Assembly: GCA_026709365.1 (NCBI GenBank)
Contig: JAPOTD010000102.1
Location: 27,306-91,305 of the forward strand
Direction of reading: 5' to 3'
Length of the DNA stretch: 64,000 nucleotides
Origin: Gammaproteobacteria bacterium
GTDB lineage: Bacteria; Pseudomonadota; Gammaproteobacteria; Pseudomonadales; Azotimanducaceae
Below, piece by piece: positions 8,618 through 18,116 of this stretch (positions are counted from its first letter, which is position 1; each line of letters starts with the position of its first letter). A model generated the notes under the pieces. It had not been told where the DNA came from and ran no database searches. It worked only from the letters and a program-made list of their open reading frames with translations. The translations under genes and the position numbers were made by a program.

Positions 8618-8762
8618 AAGCACGCCCGCGAAGCGGGCGCGTTGGAGTTTCGCCGCGCGAAACTCGGCTGCCGTAGGGTGGGTCAGGTTCCGACGTTTTC
8701 TGAACGCGCGCGACCTGGCGGTCACGGCGAACCTTTAGTTCGTCGGAGTTTCGCGGGCGGCG
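8618..8762 (+). repeat. Two-hairpin intergenic repeat, copy 2, plus a partial copy
   Basis: Hairpin A is CGCCCGC-GAA-GCGGGCG (8623-8639). Hairpin B is GGAGTTTCGC.GCGCGAAACTC (about 8644-8665). The conserved box GGGTCAGGTTCCGACGTTTTCTGA is at about 8681-8704. It is followed by a second stem CGAAC-CTTTA-GTTCG and half of another B hairpin up to about 8762. It sits in the divergent promoter region between the two phosphoribosyltransferase genes. Confidence 0.8.
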
Positions 8763-8792
8763 ATGGAGCGCGGTCAGTCGCAAGGAGGCGCG

Positions 8793-9353
8793 ATGCTCTA
8801 CATTGATGCGCAGGAGCTGCTGGAGGACGCCTTCGAGCTCGGGGCGAGGGTCCTGGAGAGCGGGTTTCGGCCCAGCTTCATCCTGGCCATCTGGCGAGGC
8901 GGGGCGCCCATCGGCATGGCGGTGCAGGAACTGCTCGACTACTTCGGCGTGGAGTCCGACCACATTGCCATCCGCACCTCCTCGTACAGCGGCATCGACG
9001 GGCGCTCGTCCGAGGTGCGCATACACGGCCTCAACTACCTGTTAAAGAACATCGATCGCGGGGACCGCCTGCTCGTCGTCGACGACGTCTTCGACACCGG
9101 CCGCACCATCGAGGCGCTGATTGAGACGCTGCGCGAGAAGGCTCGGCGGAACGCACCGCAAGAAATCCGGGTCGCGGTGCCGTTTTACAAGCCTTCGCGC
9201 AACCTGACCGACCGAGTCCCCGATTACTACCTGCGCGAGACCGAGGAATGGATCAAGTTCCCCCACTCGCTGGAGGGGTTGACGAACGAGCAGATCAAGC
9301 ACCACCGCCCGGCACTCCATGCGGTGTTGCGCGAAGCGCGAGGCGCGACTTGA
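8793..9353 (+). CDS. Phosphoribosyltransferase family protein (PRT paralogue 2)
   Basis: 186 residues with SGFRPSFILAIWRGGAPIG near residues 21-39 and the PRPP-binding motif LLVVDDVFDTGRT near residues 88-100. It is homologous along its whole length to the divergent gene at 7973-8554. The ATG at 8793 has a perfect AAGGAGG site at 8782-8788, so I prefer it to the upstream ATG at 8763. The acyl-CoA ligase follows on the same strand after about 107 bases. Two head-to-head PRT paralogues suggest a duplication; whether they form a hetero-oligomer or act on different bases cannot be seen. Confidence 0.87.
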   Translation: MLYIDAQELLEDAFELGARVLESGFRPSFILAIWRGGAPIGMAVQELLDYFGVESDHIAIRTSSYSGIDGRSSEVRIHGLNYLLKNIDRGDRLLVVDDVFDTGRTIEALIETLREKARRNAPQEIRVAVPFYKPSRNLTDRVPDYYLRETEEWIKFPHSLEGLTNEQIKHHRPALHAVLREARGAT

Positions 9354-9460
9354 AGCTAGGGGGCGAACCGCTTGCGCTGCCAAAGGCTTCAAACGATTGA
9401 CGCGCACCAGTGCCATCGTGTAAACCGCCCCCTTTGCCAAGCCGTTGGGGGAACAACGCC

Positions 9461-11014
9461 ATGCCGGACACGCTGACCGAGTTGGCTGCCAATTTGGGCG
9501 ACAAGCCCGCGCTCATTGATGACCGGCCCGACGGCACGGTTCTCCAGTGGAGCTTTGCCGAGCTGGAGGCCAACGCCAACCGGCTGGCGCGCGTGTTCAT
9601 GGCGCATGGCGTGGAGCCGGGGGACAAGGTGCTTTGGTGCGGCCAGAACTCCATGTGGCCCTTGGCCTGCGGGCATGCGGCGCGCAAGGCCGGGGCCATA
9701 TCGGTGCCGTTGAACTACCGCCTCACCGACGAGGAGGCGACCTACGTCACCCACAACTCGGACGCCAAGATCGTGTTCACCGATGCGCAGTTCGCGCCGC
9801 TCTTTGAGCGCATCCGGCCGAACACGCCGCAGGTCGCCCAAGTCATGGTGTTCGACGGTGCGCCCGGAAGCGGCCAGTTGGACGCCGCGGCCCTGTTGGC
9901 CGGCATGGCGTCCGGCCCAGTGGAATTGGGCGTGGATCCGGCCAAGAGCGGCACCATGATCTACACCTCCGGAACCACCGGCAATCCCAAGGGCGCGGTG
10001 CGCACCGGCGCCGGGGACCCCGATCAGGGGGCCAGGATGGTCGAGACCTACCGATGGCGACCGGACGACGTTTACCTGACCACCGGGCCGCTCTACCACT
10101 CCGGCCCCAGCGGCTTTCTGGCAGTGGGCCAGATGCTGGGCAACACTGCCATTGTGCAGCGCGTCTTTGATGCGGAGGACTGGCTGCGCCTGCTCGACAA
10201 ATACGCCGTCACCGCCACCTTTGCCGCGCCGACCCCGGTGCGACGCATCTGCCAGTTGCCGGAAGACGTGCTGGCAAAGTACGACCGCAGCAGCCTGCGC
10301 ATCATGGTGGCCAACGCAGCGCCTTGGTCCTACGCGCTCAAGCTCCAGTACTTGGAGCATTTCCCGGAACGCTCCCTGTTCGAGGTTTACGGCTCCACGG
10401 AACTCGGCGTCAACACCATACTCACCCCGGAGTTCCAGCGCAGCAAGCCCGGCTCCTGCGGACAGCCGGCGCCGGGCGTGGAGATCCGCCTGTACGCCGA
10501 GGACGGCAGCGTGGTGTCGGAGCCGCGCCAGCCCGGCGAGCTGTTCGTCCGCTCGGCCGCGATGTTCAACACGTACTACAAGGCCCGCGACAAGTTTCTC
10601 GCGGACCGGCGCGACGGCTGGCAGACGGTGGGCGACATTGCCTACTTCGACGAGGACGGCTTCTACTACATCTGCGACCGCAAGAAGGACATGATCATCT
10701 CCGGCGGCGTCAACATCTATCCCGCCGAGATCGAACACGCCCTGGAACTGCACGGCGACGTGCAGGAGGCCGCCGTGTTCGGCATCCCCAGCGAGGAGTG
10801 GGGCGAAAGCGTCCATGCGGTGGTGGTGCCCCGGCCGGGGGCAGGGCTCGACGACGAGGGCGTGACCGCCTACGCCAGGGAGCATCTGGCGGGCTACAAG
10901 GTGCCGCGGTCGGTGTCCTTCGTCGATGAAATCCCGAAAACCGGGTCGGGCAAAATCCTCAAGCGCGAGTTGCGGGCGCCGTTCTGGAAGGATCACGAAT
11001 CGAGCTTGCTTTAA
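9461..11014 (+). CDS. AMP-forming acyl-CoA synthetase/ligase
   Basis: A 517-residue member of the ANL (acyl-CoA/aryl-CoA ligase) family that activates a carboxylic acid as acyl-AMP and transfers it to CoA. It has the P-loop-like motif MIYTSGTTGNPKGA (about residues 166-179), the EVYGSTELG region, the hinge YICDRKKDMIISGG and the C-terminal catalytic lysine region KTGSGKILKRELR. No signal peptide or membrane segment is seen. The ATG at 9461 follows a GGGGGA site. The acid substrate cannot be read from sequence. It is the last gene of the insert before nuoG resumes. Confidence 0.9.
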   Translation: MPDTLTELAANLGDKPALIDDRPDGTVLQWSFAELEANANRLARVFMAHGVEPGDKVLWCGQNSMWPLACGHAARKAGAISVPLNYRLTDEEATYVTHNSDAKIVFTDAQFAPLFERIRPNTPQVAQVMVFDGAPGSGQLDAAALLAGMASGPVELGVDPAKSGTMIYTSGTTGNPKGAVRTGAGDPDQGARMVETYRWRPDDVYLTTGPLYHSGPSGFLAVGQMLGNTAIVQRVFDAEDWLRLLDKYAVTATFAAPTPVRRICQLPEDVLAKYDRSSLRIMVANAAPWSYALKLQYLEHFPERSLFEVYGSTELGVNTILTPEFQRSKPGSCGQPAPGVEIRLYAEDGSVVSEPRQPGELFVRSAAMFNTYYKARDKFLADRRDGWQTVGDIAYFDEDGFYYICDRKKDMIISGGVNIYPAEIEHALELHGDVQEAAVFGIPSEEWGESVHAVVVPRPGAGLDDEGVTAYAREHLAGYKVPRSVSFVDEIPKTGSGKILKRELRAPFWKDHESSLL

Positions 11015-11047
11015 AGCTCTCTTGCCCCAAGGCGCGATGGCCTGTAT

Positions 11048-11080
11048 GGTGGCGGCGTTTTTTGTACACCTCCCGCCACC
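11048..11080. other. Hairpin upstream of nuoG
   Basis: GGTGGCGG (11048-11055) and CCGCCACC (11073-11080) form a perfect 8-bp stem with a T-rich loop. It lies between the acyl-CoA ligase stop and nuoG, where a new promoter for the second half of nuo must exist. It could be a terminator for the ligase or part of the nuoG leader; sequence alone does not decide. Confidence 0.4.
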
Positions 11081-11172
11081 CTTCCATAGACCCAATGGAA
11101 ACCGCCTTCCTCGGGGGGTTGTTGGGCTGTGTTGGTGGACCAAGGAAATGAGTGCTGAGGACTAACGCCCAC

Positions 11173-13908
11173 ATGGCCCGCGTCAACATAGACGGCAAGG
11201 ACTACGAGCTTACGCCCGGCCAAAACCTGTTGCAGGCGGTGCTGTCCGAGCACTTGGACCTCCCTTACTTCTGCTGGCATCCCGCCATGGGTTCGGTGGG
11301 TTCCTGCCGGCTGTGCGCCGTCATTCAGTTTGCCGATGCCGACGATGAGCGCGGCCGCCTGCAGATGGCCTGCATGGTGAACGTGCAGGACGGCATGCGG
11401 GTGTCCATCGACGCGGACTTCGCCCGCGACTTCCGCAAGCAGGTCATCGAGTGGCTGATGGAGAACCATCCCCACGACTGTCCGGTGTGCGAAGAGGGCG
11501 GCGAATGCCACCTGCAGGACATGACGGTGATGACCGGGCATACCAGCCGCCGCTACGCAGGCTCCAAGCGCACCTTCCGCAACCAATACCTAGGCCCCTT
11601 CATCGGCCATGAGATGAACCGCTGCATCACCTGCTACCGCTGCGTTCGCTACTATCAGGACTATGCCGGCGGACGCGACTTGCAGGCCTTCGGCTCCCGG
11701 TCGCGCATGTTTTTTGGCCGCGAATCCGACGGCGTCATGGAAAGCGAGTTTGCCGGCAACCTGGTCGAGGTCTGCCCGACCGGCGTCTTCACCGACAAGC
11801 CGTTCAGCGCCACCTACACCCGCAAGTGGGACCTGCAGTCCGCCCCCTCGGTCTGCCCCGGCTGCGCGGTCGGCTGCAACACGCTGCCCGGCGAACGCTA
11901 CGGGTCGCTCAAGCGGGTACACAACCGCTACCACCCCGACGTCAACGGCTATTTCCTCTGCGACCGGGGCCGGTTCGGCGGCCATTTCGTCAACAGTCCC
12001 GCCCGCCTGCGCCAAGCCGGCGTCAAGGCCGAGGACGGCGTGTTCGAGGGGTTGGATGCGGCATCCGCCGCTGAACGAGTCGCGGACGTTCTCAGCCGAG
12101 GCCAAGTGTTGGGCATTGGCTCGCCCCGCGCCTCCTTGGAAAGCAACTTCGCCCTCAAGGCGCTGGTGGGGGATGAGAACTTCAGCACCGGCGTCGCCGA
12201 TGGCGAGGCGGCGCTCGATCAGCTGATGCTGTCCATCTACCAAGCCGGCGGCGCGCGCATCGCCACCACCATCGAAGCGGAGTCCGCCGACGCCGTGCTG
12301 GTGCTTGGCGAGGACGTGGCCAACACCGCGCCCCGCATCGCCTTGGCCCTGCGCCAGAGCGTGCGCAGCAAGCCCTTGGACATGGCCGCCGACGCCGGCA
12401 TTCCGCTGTGGCAGGACGCCGGTGTGCGCAGCCATGCGCAGCAGGCGCAGAGCCCCTTCCTCATCGCCACGCCGGCGCCCACCCGCATCGATGACTTGGC
12501 GGCGCGGGCGCTAAGGGCATCGCCCCAGGCCGTCGCTGCGGCCGGCTTCGCCATCGCCCACGGCATCGACGACCGCTTCGCCCAAGCCGAGGGCGCGGAC
12601 CCAGGCTTCGTGGCGCAAGCGGTGGCGGCGCTCAGCCAGGCCGAGCGGCCGTTGGTCGTTTCGGGCACCGCCTGCGGGTCGGCGGCCGTGCTGCAGGCCG
12701 CAGCCAACGTCGCTTGGGCATTGCAAGGGCAGGGCAAGGACGCCGGCCTGCTGCTGGCGGGGCGGGAGGCCAACAGCCTCGGCGCGGCCCTGCTGGGCGG
12801 CGAACTGGGCTTGGCGGATGCGCTGCGGCGACTGACCGAGGGCAAGGCCGACAGCGTCATCATCCTGGAAAACGACCTGCACCGGCGGTTGGAGCGCGAG
12901 GCCGTCGATCAAGCCTTGGCCAAGGTCGCCGACGTGGTGGTGCTCGACGTGCTCGAGACCGCCACCGCGGAGGCTGCGACCCTGGTGCTGCCCGCCGCCA
13001 GCACGGCGGAGAGCACCGGCACCTTCGTCAATCACGAAGGACGCGCCCAGCGCTTCTACCAAGTCTTTGAGCCGCAGCAGGACGTGGCCCCGGCTTGGCA
13101 GTGGCTGACGGACGCGGCCATCGCGGCGGGCCGCAACGACTTGCGCTGGCGCCACATCGATGACGTGGCCCGGGCTTGCGTCGATGGCAACGCGCACTTG
13201 GAGGGCGTCGCGCGGACCACGCCGGATGCTGGCCACCGCAACGGCGCGGGCCAACGCATTCCGCGCATGACCCATCGAGCCAGCGGCCGGACCGCCAAGG
13301 ACGCGCACATCAGCGTCCATGAGCCGAAGCCCACCGTGGATGAGCAGACGCCCTTCTCCTATTCCATGGAAGGCCGCAACGGCGGCGAGGTGGCCGCGCT
13401 GATCCCTTATGTGTGGTCGCCCGGGTGGAACTCCAATCAATCGGTGTTCAAGTTCCAGCAGGAAGTGGCCGGGCCGCTGCGGGGCGGCGACGTGGGCGTT
13501 CGGCTGATTGAGCCCGAGACCGGTTCCCTTGAGGCTCTGGCCGCCAAGCACCGGCAGCCGCCCGCCATCGAATCCGCTGGACTGCAGTGGGTGCCGCTGC
13601 ACCATGTCTTCGGCTCCGATGAGCTTTCCGCCCACTCGCCGCCCATCGCTGAGCGCAGTGCCGGCGCTGCGCTGCTGCTGCACCCCGAGGATGCCGAGGC
13701 GCTGGGCTTGGCGGATGGCCAGGGCGTTCGAATCGCCGGCACGGGTTCCATGGCCTTGCGCTTGGCGCCCGACATGGCGAGAGGTTGCGCCGGAATCGTG
13801 CTCGGCATGCCCGACGCCGCCCAAGTGCTGCCTGCGGCCGGCGCGGCGCTGTCGTCCGACCCGGACTTCAAGCCGCGGCCGGCGCCGCAAGTCATCGCGA
13901 GGGGTTAG
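11173..13908 (+). CDS. nuoG: NADH-quinone oxidoreductase subunit G
   Basis: The 75 kDa iron-sulfur subunit of complex I that passes electrons from NuoF toward the quinone arm. The 911-residue protein starts with a 2Fe-2S ferredoxin domain ([18 protein letters not shown]; cysteines at 34, 45 and 48). A His/Cys cluster region follows ([14 protein letters not shown]), then a 4Fe-4S domain ([11 protein letters not shown]) and an N7-type or molybdopterin-oxidoreductase-like CPGCAVGC motif, before the long MopB-like part. The length matches the gammaproteobacterial NuoG. I chose the ATG at 11173 at the conserved MARVNIDGK start rather than a TTG 21 bases upstream. It opens the second nuo segment after the insert and needs its own promoter or read-through. 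Confidence 0.96.
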   Translation: MARVNIDGKDYELTPGQNLLQAVLSEHLDLPYFCWHPAMGSVGSCRLCAVIQFADADDERGRLQMACMVNVQDGMRVSIDADFARDFRKQVIEWLMENHPHDCPVCEEGGECHLQDMTVMTGHTSRRYAGSKRTFRNQYLGPFIGHEMNRCITCYRCVRYYQDYAGGRDLQAFGSRSRMFFGRESDGVMESEFAGNLVEVCPTGVFTDKPFSATYTRKWDLQSAPSVCPGCAVGCNTLPGERYGSLKRVHNRYHPDVNGYFLCDRGRFGGHFVNSPARLRQAGVKAEDGVFEGLDAASAAERVADVLSRGQVLGIGSPRASLESNFALKALVGDENFSTGVADGEAALDQLMLSIYQAGGARIATTIEAESADAVLVLGEDVANTAPRIALALRQSVRSKPLDMAADAGIPLWQDAGVRSHAQQAQSPFLIATPAPTRIDDLAARALRASPQAVAAAGFAIAHGIDDRFAQAEGADPGFVAQAVAALSQAERPLVVSGTACGSAAVLQAAANVAWALQGQGKDAGLLLAGREANSLGAALLGGELGLADALRRLTEGKADSVIILENDLHRRLEREAVDQALAKVADVVVLDVLETATAEAATLVLPAASTAESTGTFVNHEGRAQRFYQVFEPQQDVAPAWQWLTDAAIAAGRNDLRWRHIDDVARACVDGNAHLEGVARTTPDAGHRNGAGQRIPRMTHRASGRTAKDAHISVHEPKPTVDEQTPFSYSMEGRNGGEVAALIPYVWSPGWNSNQSVFKFQQEVAGPLRGGDVGVRLIEPETGSLEALAAKHRQPPAIESAGLQWVPLHHVFGSDELSAHSPPIAERSAGAALLLHPEDAEALGLADGQGVRIAGTGSMALRLAPDMARGCAGIVLGMPDAAQVLPAAGAALSSDPDFKPRPAPQVIARG

Positions 13909-13918
13909 GTCAGAGGCC

Positions 13919-14896
13919 GTGGAACCCAACACCTTCCTGGGCTTGGAAATGGGCTTCATCATGATCTTGCCGGTGCTCGGCGGGGCGTTGGTGGCCTCCG
14001 GGCTGCTGGTCTGGTGGGAGCGGCGGCTGCTGGGCTTCTGGCAGGACCGGCTGGGGCCCAATCGGCTGGGGCCCTTCGGCATACTGCAAATCGTCGCCGA
14101 CGTCATCAAGCTGTTCACCAAGCACGACTGGGTGCCGCCGTTCGCCGACCGGGTGGTGTTCACGCTGGCACCGGCCGCCATCGCCGCAGGCATGTTGATG
14201 GGCTTCGTGGTGGTCCCCTTCGGCCCGGGGCTGGCGGTGATCGACCTGAACATCGGCGTGCTGTTCTTCCTGGCCATGACCGCGGTGACCGTCTATGGGG
14301 TGCTGCTCGGCGGGCTGGCCAGCAACAACAAGTACTCCCTGCTCGGCGGCCTGCGCACCGGGGCGCAGATGGTCACTTACGAAGTGTTCATGGGGCTGTC
14401 GATCATGGGCGTGGTGCTGCTCAGCGGCTCCTTCAGCCTGAGCGAGATCGTCGAGGCCCAGGAGGGGATGTGGTTCGTCGTTCCCCAGGCGCTCGGCTTC
14501 GTCGTCTTCTTCATCGCCGGGCTGGCGGAGACCCATCGCCTGCCGTTCGACCTGCCGGAGGCGGAGCATGAGCTCGCCGCCGGCTTCCACACCGAGTACT
14601 CGTCAATGAAGTTCGGCTTGATCATGGTGGGGGAGTACATCGGCGTGATTCTCTCCTCCGCCATGATCGTGACGCTGTTCTTCGGCGGCTGGCTGGGGCC
14701 GGACTTCCTGCCGCCCATCGTCTGGTTCACGCTCAAGACGGCCTTCTTCGTCTGCAGCTTCATCCTGCTGCGGGCGGCCATTCCGCGGCCGCGCTACGAC
14801 CAGCTCATGTCCTTGGGCTGGAAGGTGCTGCTGCCCATCACCTTGGTCAACCTGCTGGCCACCGGCGCCATCGCGCTGCTGCAAAGGGGGGCGTAA
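13919..14896 (+). CDS. nuoH: NADH-quinone oxidoreductase subunit H
   Basis: Membrane subunit of complex I that forms the quinone chamber with NuoB and NuoD. The 325-residue protein has about eight hydrophobic segments and the family motifs [19 protein letters not shown] and [21 protein letters not shown] chose the GTG at 13919, ten bases after the nuoG stop, because the family N-terminus begins there; an ATG at 13949 would shorten it by ten residues. A frame extending further upstream runs through nuoG in another reading frame. Confidence 0.94.
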   Translation: MEPNTFLGLEMGFIMILPVLGGALVASGLLVWWERRLLGFWQDRLGPNRLGPFGILQIVADVIKLFTKHDWVPPFADRVVFTLAPAAIAAGMLMGFVVVPFGPGLAVIDLNIGVLFFLAMTAVTVYGVLLGGLASNNKYSLLGGLRTGAQMVTYEVFMGLSIMGVVLLSGSFSLSEIVEAQEGMWFVVPQALGFVVFFIAGLAETHRLPFDLPEAEHELAAGFHTEYSSMKFGLIMVGEYIGVILSSAMIVTLFFGGWLGPDFLPPIVWFTLKTAFFVCSFILLRAAIPRPRYDQLMSLGWKVLLPITLVNLLATGAIALLQRGA

Positions 14897-14902
14897 CGCG
14901 CT

Positions 14903-15418
14903 ATGTGGAGCCATCTGAGAACCCTGTGGACGGTGCTGCAGCACACCTTTTCACGTAACGAGACCGTGCAGTACCCGGAGGAGATGCCGTACTTGGCGCC
15001 GCGCTACCGGGGCCGCATCGTGCTCACGAGGGATCCGAACGGTGAGGAGCGCTGCGTCGCCTGCAACCTGTGCGCCGTGGCCTGTCCGGTGGACTGCATC
15101 GCGCTGCAGAAGACGCAGGGCGAGGACGGCCGCTGGTATCCCGACTTCTTCCGCATCAACTTCTCGCGCTGCATCATGTGCGGCATGTGCGAGGAGGCCT
15201 GCCCGACCTACGCCATCCAGCTCACGCCGGACTTCGAGCTGGCTGAGTACAACCGCGACAACATGGTCTATGAAAAGGAGCACCTGCTGATCGACGGCGT
15301 GGGCAAGTATCCGGACTACTCCTTCTGGCAGGTGGCCGGCAAGACCATCCACGGCAAGGACAAGGGCGAGGCGCAGAAGGAGTCGCCGCCGCTGGACGTG
15401 CGCGAGCTGCTGCCGTGA
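14903..15418 (+). CDS. nuoI: NADH-quinone oxidoreductase subunit I (two 4Fe-4S)
   Basis: Ferredoxin-type subunit linking the peripheral and membrane arms of complex I. The 171-residue protein carries two 4Fe-4S motifs, [15 protein letters not shown] and [15 protein letters not shown]. It starts six bases after the nuoH stop and shares GTGA with the nuoJ start. Confidence 0.96.
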   Translation: MWSHLRTLWTVLQHTFSRNETVQYPEEMPYLAPRYRGRIVLTRDPNGEERCVACNLCAVACPVDCIALQKTQGEDGRWYPDFFRINFSRCIMCGMCEEACPTYAIQLTPDFELAEYNRDNMVYEKEHLLIDGVGKYPDYSFWQVAGKTIHGKDKGEAQKESPPLDVRELLP

Positions 15419-15936
15419 GCCTTGAACTCGCCCTGTTCTACCTGGCGGCGCTGGTGTCGCTGTCGGCGACGGTGCTGACCGTGACCCGCACCAACGCCTC
15501 CCATGCGCTGATCTACCTCATCGTCTCGCTGCTGGCGGTGGCGCTCATCTTCTTCCTGCTCGGCGCGCCCTTCGCCGCCGCCTTGGAGATCGTCATCTAC
15601 GCCGGCGCCATCATGGTGCTGTTCCTGTTCGTGGTGATGATGCTGAACCTGGGGCGGGAGACCGTGGCGCAGGAGCGGCGCTGGCTGGCGCCTAGGATGT
15701 GGATTGGGCCGGGCATCCTCGCTGCGGTGCTGCTGCTGGAGTTGCTCTACCTGATCGTCGGCACCGAGGTCACGACCTCCGGCACCGGCGTATCGCCCAA
15801 GGCGGTCGGCATCGAGTTGTTCGGGCCCTACCTGCTCGCCGTGGAGTTGGCGTCCATTCTGCTGCTCGCCGCGTTGGTGGGGGCCTTCCATCTTGGCCGG
15901 CGCTACATGCGGGCCCGACGGGAGGAGATCGAATGA
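15415..15936 (+). CDS. nuoJ: NADH-quinone oxidoreductase subunit J
   Basis: Membrane subunit of the complex I proton-pumping arm. The 173-residue product has five hydrophobic segments and the motif [21 protein letters not shown] typical of NuoJ transmembrane helix 3. The start is a GTG overlapping the nuoI stop by four bases, and the end overlaps the nuoK start in ATGA, so translation is coupled on both sides. Confidence 0.94.
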   Translation: MSLELALFYLAALVSLSATVLTVTRTNASHALIYLIVSLLAVALIFFLLGAPFAAALEIVIYAGAIMVLFLFVVMMLNLGRETVAQERRWLAPRMWIGPGILAAVLLLELLYLIVGTEVTTSGTGVSPKAVGIELFGPYLLAVELASILLLAALVGAFHLGRRYMRARREEIE

Positions 15937-16247
15937 CCGCGGTCAGCGTGCCGATCGAGCACGTGCTGGTGCTGGCTGCGGCGCTGTTCGCCATCGGCTT
16001 GGTGGGCGTGCTGGTGCGGCGCAACGTCATTTTCCTGCTCATGTCGCTGGAAATCATGATGAACGCCTGCGGGCTCGCCTTCATCGCCGCCGGCGCCCGC
16101 TGGGCACAAGCCGACGGGCAGATCATGTACATGCTTATACTGGCCGTGGCCGCCGCCGAAGTGGCCGTCGGTCTCGGCCTCGTGCTGCAACTGCAGCGCC
16201 GCTTCAACAACTTGGACATCGATGCCGCCAGCGAGCTGGCAGGGTAG
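15933..16247 (+). CDS. nuoK: NADH-quinone oxidoreductase subunit K
   Basis: A small antiporter-like membrane subunit of complex I. The 104-residue protein has three membrane segments with the conserved Glu residues in SLEIMMNA and [11 protein letters not shown] that contribute to proton transfer. It starts in the ATGA shared with nuoJ. Confidence 0.95.
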   Translation: MTAVSVPIEHVLVLAAALFAIGLVGVLVRRNVIFLLMSLEIMMNACGLAFIAAGARWAQADGQIMYMLILAVAAAEVAVGLGLVLQLQRRFNNLDIDAASELAG

Positions 16248-16262
16248 AGGTCAGGTCGGGCA

Positions 16263-18113
16263 ATGGAAGGTCTGTGGTTGATCCCGGCGCTGCCTTTGGC
16301 GGGGTTCCTGATTCTGTTCGTCACCGAGGGCCGGCTGCCCAACCGGGCGGTGGCGTTCATCGGCGCCGGTTCCGTGGGGCTGTCCGCCGTGGCGGCGCTG
16401 TTTGCCGGCATCGACTTCCTGGAGCAGGGCGGCGCGCCCCGAGCGGAACACCTCTGGACTTGGATGGCAGCGGGGCCGTTCGAGGTGGCGGTCGGCCTGT
16501 ATCTGGATGGCCTGTCGCTGGTCATGGTCGGCGTCATCACCGGCGTCGGCTTTCTGATCCACCTTTACGCCACCGGCTACATGGCCGGCGAGGACGGCTA
16601 CAGCCGTTTCTTCGCCTACATGAACCTGTTCGTCTTCGCCATGCTGATGCTGGTGCTGGGCGACAACCTGCTGCTGCTGTTCCTCGGTGGGGAGGGGGTG
16701 GGGCTTTGCAGCTACTTGCTGATCGGCTTCTTCCATCAAGACTCGGCCAACGGCTACGCGGCCCGCAAGGCCTTCGTGGTGACCCGGGTGGGCGACACCT
16801 TCATGGCCGTGGGCCTGTTCCTGCTGTTCCGCGAGCTGGGCACCTTGGACATCCAGGCTGCGATGGCGGCGGCGGGCGAAGCCTGGCCTGATGGCTCGAA
16901 CCTCGCCACCGCCATCGCCCTGCTGCTGCTCGGCGGCGCGGTGGGCAAGTCCGCCCAGGTGCCGCTGCAAACCTGGCTGCCCGACGCCATGGCCGGTCCC
17001 ACCCCGGTGAGCGCCCTGATCCATGCCGCCACCATGGTCACCGCCGGCGTTTACCTGATCGCCCGCACCCATGATCTTTTCCTGCTCTCCCCGGATGCCC
17101 AGTTCGCCGTCGCCCTGGTCGGCTTGGTCACCCTGTTCATCGCCTCCTTCACGGCGCTGACCCAGCGCGACATCAAGCGCATTCTGGCCTATTCGACCAT
17201 GAGCCAAATCGGCTACATGTTCCTTGCCCTGGGGGTTGGCGCCTGGTCGGCGGCGATCTTCCATCTGATGACCCACGCCTTCTTCAAGGCCCTGCTCTTC
17301 CTGTCCGCCGGCTCGGTCATCCTGGCCCTGCACCACGAGCAGGACATCTTCAGGATGGGCGGCCTCTGGCGGCGCCTGCCGGTGCCGTTTTGGTGCATGG
17401 TGATCGGTTCCGCGGCCTTGGCGGCGCTGCCGCTCACCTCCGGCTTCTACAGCAAGGACATCATCCTGCTGACCAGCTTCGATTACGGAAGCGGCGGCGC
17501 TTGGTTTTGGGGCTTGGCGGCGCTGGCGGCCTTTATGACTTCGCTTTACACGTCGCGGATGATGTTCATCGCCTTCTTTGGCGAAATGCGCACGGAGCCG
17601 CATGATCGTTCCGGCGTCAACATGTGGCTGCCGCTGGTGGTTCTGGCGGCGCTGGCCATCGGCGGCGGCTGGTTTGGGCTGGCGCCGTTGGCCGGGGTGC
17701 TGCCTGACGGCGGCGTTGATGCGGCCCATCATGAGGGCGCCATCGTCTGGGTGACGGCGCTGATCCCCATTCTCGGGGTTTTGCTGGGCTACCTGATCTT
17801 CGGCGGCAAGCAGCTATCCGTCCGGGCGCTGGTGGAATCCAAGGCGGCTCAGGGCGTTGCCCGCTTCTGGGACGGAGGCTGGGGATTCGACGCCCTCTAT
17901 GACCGCTTGGTCGTGCGCCCGTTCGGATTTTTGGCGCGGATCAACAAAGCCGATGCAGTGGACTTGATCTACGCCTTCATCGCCGCTTTCGCCCGCCGTC
18001 TCAACGCCGTTGCCGTGCGCTCCCAGACCGGCAAGCTGCGCTGGTATGCCGCCAACATGGCGCTTGGCTTGATTTTGGCGCTGCTTCTCGTCCTTCTGGT
18101 GCCGGGGACTTAA
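16263..18113 (+). CDS. nuoL: NADH-quinone oxidoreductase subunit L
   Basis: The distal Mrp-antiporter-like proton-pumping subunit of complex I with the long lateral helix. The 616-residue protein matches family length. Conserved motifs include GGEGVGLCSYLLIGF, KSAQVPLQTWLPDAMAGPTPVSALIHAATMVTAGVY and the lysine/histidine-rich membrane helices in THAFFKALLFL. Fifteen bases separate it from nuoK and three from nuoM. Confidence 0.96.
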   Translation: MEGLWLIPALPLAGFLILFVTEGRLPNRAVAFIGAGSVGLSAVAALFAGIDFLEQGGAPRAEHLWTWMAAGPFEVAVGLYLDGLSLVMVGVITGVGFLIHLYATGYMAGEDGYSRFFAYMNLFVFAMLMLVLGDNLLLLFLGGEGVGLCSYLLIGFFHQDSANGYAARKAFVVTRVGDTFMAVGLFLLFRELGTLDIQAAMAAAGEAWPDGSNLATAIALLLLGGAVGKSAQVPLQTWLPDAMAGPTPVSALIHAATMVTAGVYLIARTHDLFLLSPDAQFAVALVGLVTLFIASFTALTQRDIKRILAYSTMSQIGYMFLALGVGAWSAAIFHLMTHAFFKALLFLSAGSVILALHHEQDIFRMGGLWRRLPVPFWCMVIGSAALAALPLTSGFYSKDIILLTSFDYGSGGAWFWGLAALAAFMTSLYTSRMMFIAFFGEMRTEPHDRSGVNMWLPLVVLAALAIGGGWFGLAPLAGVLPDGGVDAAHHEGAIVWVTALIPILGVLLGYLIFGGKQLSVRALVESKAAQGVARFWDGGWGFDALYDRLVVRPFGFLARINKADAVDLIYAFIAAFARRLNAVAVRSQTGKLRWYAANMALGLILALLLVLLVPGT

Positions 18114-18116
18114 CGG

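Noticed and set aside
8618..8665. Hairpin repeats as ordinary intrinsic terminators
   Set aside because: No T-run follows the stems, copies lie in divergent promoter regions as well as after genes, and the attached box is conserved, which terminators would not need.
9389..11143. 584-codon minus-strand frame opposite the acyl-CoA ligase
   Set aside because: Antisense to a gene with complete ANL motifs; composition (Gly/His/Arg-rich) and lack of motifs show a shadow frame.
12511..14277. 588-codon minus-strand frame across nuoG-nuoH
   Set aside because: It overlaps two clear complex I genes and contains no recognisable domain; typical high-GC shadow.
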